A stretch of 9,873 nt of DNA from Candidatus Omnitrophota bacterium (GTDB taxonomy: Bacteria > Omnitrophota > Omnitrophia > Omnitrophales > Aquincolibacteriaceae). Positions 7,078 to 9,873 of this stretch are shown one piece after another; position 1 is the stretch's first letter, and every line of letters begins with the position of its first letter. The position numbers and the translations under genes were made by a program. The notes beneath the pieces were generated by a model. The model made no database searches, had not been told where the DNA came from, and worked only from the letters and a program-made list of their open reading frames with translations. The stretch spans positions 1-9,873 of the forward strand of contig JAHFHI010000024.1 in the NCBI GenBank assembly GCA_023246995.1, written 5' to 3'.

Positions 7078-7105
7078 TGGAAACGGGACGATCCTGTAAT
7101 ATAAT
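7078..7105 (+). promoter_or_regulatory. Promoter for the CBS-korAB unit
   Basis: TATAAT at 7100-7105 is a perfect -10 box. TGGAAA at 7078-7083 matches four of six -35 bases with a 16-base spacer. It sits in the 99-base gap after bipA, the largest non-coding stretch in the window. It would give a transcript start near 7112 and a leader of about 40 bases before the CBS gene. Whether bipA transcripts read through is unclear, because no good terminator is seen in the gap. Confidence 0.55.
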
Positions 7106-7135
7106 CAAATCAGCGTCGCGCCTTGAGTTTGATTA
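7102..7135. promoter_or_regulatory. 8-bp inverted repeat overlapping the -10 box, candidate operator
   Basis: TAATCAAA (7102-7109) and TTTGATTA (7128-7135) are exact reverse complements separated by 18 bases. The left arm covers the end of the -10 box and the expected transcript start. The centre-to-centre spacing is 26 bases, or about two and a half helical turns. The arrangement would suit a dimeric repressor, or it could form a leader hairpin with a large loop. No regulator is identified. Confidence 0.4.
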
Positions 7136-7154
7136 ACGAAAGCAGGTTTTGAAA

Positions 7155-7628
7155 ATGGCCGAAAAATCCGTAGAAGCGCTCCTGAAAGAAAAGAAGATCT
7201 GCGAGATCATTAATCCCAAGCTCATTCAAGCACCGCCCACCCTTACCGTCAGCGAAGCCGTTGAGATCATGCAGAAAAACCGGGCCGGCTATATCGTCAT
7301 CGCCAAGAACAAGAAAGTGGTCGGTATTTTCACGGAAACCGATCTGGCCCTGAAGATCCTGGAACAGGATGTTGACTGGAACCGCCCGGTAAGCGAATTT
7401 ATGACCGCGAACCCCTTTGTTTTAAGCCCCCAGGATTCGGTCGGCAAGGCCATTGATCTTATGGGGGAGCACAGCTTTTATCATATCCCGCTTGTTGAAA
7501 ACGGGGAGCTCGTCAACGTTATTTCCGTACGCACGCTGATTAAGTTTTTAGCCGAGTTTTACCCGACCGAAGTTTATAATCTGCCTCCCCGTTCGGACCA
7601 GGTGATGGCAACGCCCGAAGGGGGCTAG
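7155..7628 (+). CDS. Two-CBS-domain protein, putative nucleotide-sensing regulator
   Basis: This small cytoplasmic protein (157 residues) consists almost entirely of a tandem CBS pair, a Bateman module that usually binds AMP, ATP or related nucleotides. CBS1 spans about residues 14-72, with the end motif VVGIFTETDLALKIL (55-69). CBS2 spans about 78-136, with IPLVENGELVNVISVRTLI (111-129). The tail contains YNLPPRSDQ (141-149) and ends in EGG. There is no catalytic, DNA-binding or membrane domain. I chose ATG 7155 because AGG at 7144-7146 lies eight bases upstream. A TTG at 7149 in frame would leave only two bases. The stop codon TAG is the first half of the korA ribosome binding site, so the genes are tightly linked. 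Control of the downstream oxidoreductase by energy charge is a reasonable hypothesis but is not shown by sequence. Confidence 0.88.
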   Translation: MAEKSVEALLKEKKICEIINPKLIQAPPTLTVSEAVEIMQKNRAGYIVIAKNKKVVGIFTETDLALKILEQDVDWNRPVSEFMTANPFVLSPQDSVGKAIDLMGEHSFYHIPLVENGELVNVISVRTLIKFLAEFYPTEVYNLPPRSDQVMATPEGG

Positions 7629-7631
7629 GAG
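7626..7631 (+). promoter_or_regulatory. Ribosome binding site of korA overlapping the CBS stop codon
   Basis: TAGGAG lies eight bases before the korA ATG at 7640 and is one of the clearest ribosome binding sites in the window. Its first three bases are the stop codon of the CBS gene, so termination and reinitiation are physically linked. Confidence 0.75.
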
Positions 7632-7639
7632 TTTTTTAG

Positions 7640-9481
7640 ATGGAAGCCAAGAAGAAAGTCTCCGCCGCAGCCATTACGGTCCGCTTCGCGGGGGATTCCG
7701 GCGACGGCATGCAGCTTACCGGAGACCAGTTTACCGACACCACGGCGGTGATGGGCAACGACTTCGCGACGTTCCCGGATTACCCGGCCGAGATACGGGC
7801 CCCTGCCGGGACCCTTCCCGGCGTCAGCAGCTTTCAGATCCAGTTTTCGGATTCGGTTATTTTCACGCCCGGGGACCAGGCGGACGTGCTGGTGGCCATG
7901 AACCCGGCCGCGCTTAAAGTGAATCTCCCGAATATCCGCAAAAACGGCCTTATCATCGTCAACGAAAATGCTTTCAGCGAGATTACTTTGAAAAAGGCCA
8001 ATTGGGCCGCCAACCCGCTCACCGACGAGACGCTCAAAAATTATCAGGTCATCAAAGTCGGACTTTCGGAACTGACCAAAAACGCGCTCAAGGATCATCC
8101 GATTAAACTGACCGAGGTCGAGCGCTGCAAAAACTTTTTTGCGCTCGGCATGATGTTCTGGCTCTATGACCGGACCATGGCCCATACGGTCCATTGGATC
8201 GAAAAGAAATTCGCCAAGCGGCCTGAAATTGCGGCCGCCAATATCGGCGCGCTTAAAGCCGGCTACCACTTCGCGGATATTACCGAAACCATGCCGGTTC
8301 AATATCACATCGAAAAATCCGCGCAGGAGCCGGGGGTTTACAGAAAAATAAGCGGGAATGAGGCTCTCGCGATCGGGCTTGTCGCCGCCGGCACGCTGGC
8401 CGGGAAAACGATTTTTTACGGGTCGTATCCGATTACCCCGGCCAGTTCTATTCTTCACGAACTTGCGCGGCGCAAGGAGTTCGGGGTCAAGACGTTTCAG
8501 GCCGAGGATGAAATCGCGGCGATTGGAGCGGCGATCGGGGCGGCTTTTGCCGGTGAGATCGGCGTGACCGGAACAAGCGGGCCGGGCATCTGTCTGAAAT
8601 CCGAAGCGATGAACCTCGCGGTCATGACCGAACTGCCGCTTGTGATCATTGATGTCCAGCGCGGAGGCCCGAGCACCGGGATGCCGACCAAGACCGAGCA
8701 GGGGGATCTTCTTCAGGTGCTTTACGGCCGCAACGGGGACTCTCCGATGCCGGTGATTGCTCCGAAAACGCCTTCGGATTGTTTCGTGATGGCCATTGAA
8801 GCGGTGCGGCTTGCCGTCAAGTACATGACCCCGGTCATTTTGCTTTCAGAGGGGTATCTCGCCGAGGCCTCGGAGCCCTGGAAACTCCCTGAAGTTGAAA
8901 AACTGCCTAAAATAGAAATCACGCATCCCAAAGCCACGAAGGATGCCTTTCTCCCTTACGCCCGGGATCCCCAGACCTTAGCCAGGCCGTGGGCTGTTCC
9001 GGGCACCCCTGGGCTTGAACACCGTATCGGCGGGCTCGTCAAGGCGGATTTGACCGGCAACGTGAGCTATGATCCGGATAATTCCCAAAAAATGATCTAT
9101 CTGCGCGCCGAAAAGGTGAGCCGTATTGCCCAGGACATTCCCGATGCCGAAGTCCGGGGCCCGAAATCGGGCAAGCTCCTGATCGCCGCCTGGGGCGGCA
9201 CCTACGGCCCGATCTATCAGGCGCTTTCGGATCTTGAGCGCGAGGGGCTTAAACCCGCGCATGTGCATTTGAATTATATCAACCCTTTCCCTAAAAACCT
9301 GGCCGCTATTTTCAAGGGCTATGATAAAATTCTTGTGCCGGAGTTAAACCGGGGCCAGCTTCTCATGCTTTTCAGATATTATTTCCCCGACTTGAATTTT
9401 AAGGGGTTTCATAAAATCAAAGGCCAGCCTTTTCAGGTGGCGGAATTAACCGACGTGATTCGCGCGGAAATGGAAAAGTAA
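7640..9481 (+). CDS. korA: 2-oxoacid:ferredoxin oxidoreductase, fused gamma-alpha subunit (KorA type)
   Basis: With KorB this subunit oxidatively decarboxylates a 2-oxoacid to the acyl-CoA, reducing ferredoxin. It may run in reverse for reductive carboxylation. Residues about 11-210 are the gamma domain (FAGDSGDGMQLTGDQ at 16-30, EIRAPAGTLPGVSSFQIQFS at 51-70). The alpha domain starts near 237 with GSYPITPASS (261-270), followed by GTSGPGICLKSEAMNLA (311-327) and QRGGPSTGMPTKTEQGDL (340-357). These are hallmark 2-oxoacid-binding and dimer-interface motifs. A C-terminal transketolase-like domain begins near 511 (GKLLIAAWGGTYGP). At 613 residues it has the standard length for the gamma-alpha fusion found in two-subunit KorAB enzymes. 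No ferredoxin-type cysteine cluster is present. 2-Oxoglutarate is the likeliest substrate, but pyruvate or branched-chain oxoacids cannot be excluded. korB starts directly after the stop. Confidence 0.94.
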   Translation: MEAKKKVSAAAITVRFAGDSGDGMQLTGDQFTDTTAVMGNDFATFPDYPAEIRAPAGTLPGVSSFQIQFSDSVIFTPGDQADVLVAMNPAALKVNLPNIRKNGLIIVNENAFSEITLKKANWAANPLTDETLKNYQVIKVGLSELTKNALKDHPIKLTEVERCKNFFALGMMFWLYDRTMAHTVHWIEKKFAKRPEIAAANIGALKAGYHFADITETMPVQYHIEKSAQEPGVYRKISGNEALAIGLVAAGTLAGKTIFYGSYPITPASSILHELARRKEFGVKTFQAEDEIAAIGAAIGAAFAGEIGVTGTSGPGICLKSEAMNLAVMTELPLVIIDVQRGGPSTGMPTKTEQGDLLQVLYGRNGDSPMPVIAPKTPSDCFVMAIEAVRLAVKYMTPVILLSEGYLAEASEPWKLPEVEKLPKIEITHPKATKDAFLPYARDPQTLARPWAVPGTPGLEHRIGGLVKADLTGNVSYDPDNSQKMIYLRAEKVSRIAQDIPDAEVRGPKSGKLLIAAWGGTYGPIYQALSDLEREGLKPAHVHLNYINPFPKNLAAIFKGYDKILVPELNRGQLLMLFRYYFPDLNFKGFHKIKGQPFQVAELTDVIRAEMEK

Positions 9482-9873
9482 ATGGGCCCTGAAAATCTGC
9501 AGACGGCCGGTCCCTCGAAGCTCGCGTTTACCAAGGAAAGTTTTGTTTCGGGCCAGGAAGTCCGGTGGTGCCCGGGCTGCGGCGATTATTCTATTCTCGC
9601 GACGGCGCAGCGCACGCTCGCGAAGTTCGACCTTCCCAAAGAGCGCTATGTGTTTATTTCCGGAATCGGCTGTTCGAGCCGTTTTCCTTATTATATGAAT
9701 ACGTATGGTTTTCATTCGATCCACGGCCGCGCGCCGACCATTGCGACGGGTCTCAAGTGCGCGCATCCGGAGTTGAGTGTCTGGGTCATCACAGGCGACG
9801 GTGACGGCTTAAGCATCGGGGGCAATCATCTGGTGCATTGCATGCGCCGGAACGTCGATCTTAATATTCTGCT
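9482..9873 (+). CDS. korB: 2-oxoacid:ferredoxin oxidoreductase beta subunit, N-terminal 130 residues, runs off the right edge
   Basis: This is the thiamine-diphosphate and iron-sulfur subunit that pairs with the upstream gamma-alpha subunit. I translated it by hand from the ATG that directly follows the korA stop (TAAATG). RWCPGCGDYSIL (28-39) supplies C30 and C33, and GIGCSSRF supplies C64. The spacing (two residues, then 31 between the second and third Cys) matches the first three [4Fe-4S] ligands of archaeal and bacterial Kor beta subunits. The fourth ligand would lie past the edge. HGRAPTIATGLK (81-92) and WVITGDGDGLSIGGNH (101-116) form the thiamine-diphosphate/Mg2+ site. About 130 codons of an expected 280-350 are present. 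GGAA six bases before the ATG is a weak ribosome binding site, so coupling to korA is likely. Confidence 0.94.
   Translation, partial: MGPENLQTAGPSKLAFTKESFVSGQEVRWCPGCGDYSILATAQRTLAKFDLPKERYVFISGIGCSSRFPYYMNTYGFHSIHGRAPTIATGLKCAHPELSVWVITGDGDGLSIGGNHLVHCMRRNVDLNIL

Noticed and set aside
7068..7095. AGGATC (7068-7073) and GATCCT (7090-7095) as a terminator after bipA.
   Set aside because: The stem is only six base pairs with a 16-base loop and is not followed by a T-run on either strand. The T-run precedes it on the plus strand.
7149..7154. TTG at 7149 as the start of the CBS-domain gene.
   Set aside because: The AGG at 7144-7146 would lie only two bases away, whereas the ATG at 7155 has an eight-base spacing. 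The extra two residues add nothing to the domain.
7625..8458. A 277-codon minus-strand open frame opposite korA.
   Set aside because: It mirrors the conserved gamma domain of KorA and its translation is compositionally odd, with no recognised fold.
1..9873. Defence system, mobile element, CRISPR array, prophage or tRNA/rRNA content.
   Set aside because: No array-like repeats, transposase, integrase or RNA-gene structure were seen. Every long stretch is taken by a recognisable metabolic or translation gene.

Overview
This is a gene-dense bacterial window with essentially no non-coding space. It carries seven complete genes and one partial gene at each end. By eye the GC content is moderately high, and most neighbouring genes overlap or sit only a few bases apart. 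The two-domain NagZ and the gamma-alpha fused 2-oxoacid:ferredoxin oxidoreductase suggest an anaerobic or facultative, peptidoglycan-recycling Gram-negative-type bacterium. An under-sampled phylum such as Omnitrophota or Elusimicrobiota is possible, but this is only an impression from protein style and cannot be settled without a search.

Region 1 (1-2277, minus strand) reads murQ, anmK, then a sodium:solute symporter that runs off the left edge. The genes overlap by 4 and 14 bases, so they look like one operon. Divergent from it, region 2 (2337-7055, plus strand) reads nagZ, an APC-family amino-acid permease, and the ribosomal GTPase gene bipA/typA. These overlap by 11 and 4 bases. NagZ, AnmK and MurQ form a coherent cytoplasmic peptidoglycan-recycling route. 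NagZ splits GlcNAc-anhydroMurNAc(-peptide), AnmK phosphorylates anhydroMurNAc to MurNAc-6-phosphate, and MurQ removes the lactyl ether to give GlcNAc-6-phosphate and D-lactate. The adjacent symporter is a candidate importer for this route. No AmpG, PTS transporter or AmpD-type amidase is visible in the window.

The two divergent units share a 59-base intergenic region (2278-2336). It holds a perfect TATAAT box seven bases before the nagZ ATG, which suggests a leaderless nagZ mRNA, and a cluster of alternating AGAAAA/TTTTCT repeats.

Region 3 (7155-9873, plus strand) has its own promoter-like sequence and an 8-bp inverted repeat over the -10 box. It reads a two-CBS-domain protein, korA (gamma-alpha fusion) and korB (start only). 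The korAB product is a 2-oxoacid:ferredoxin oxidoreductase, probably acting on 2-oxoglutarate. The CBS protein is a plausible adenine-nucleotide sensor for it.

I found no RNA genes, mobile elements, CRISPR arrays or obvious strong terminators. The window looks mainly like conserved metabolism. The points most worth a second look are the symporter in the recycling operon, the compact divergent control region, and the CBS-kor unit with its operator-like repeat.
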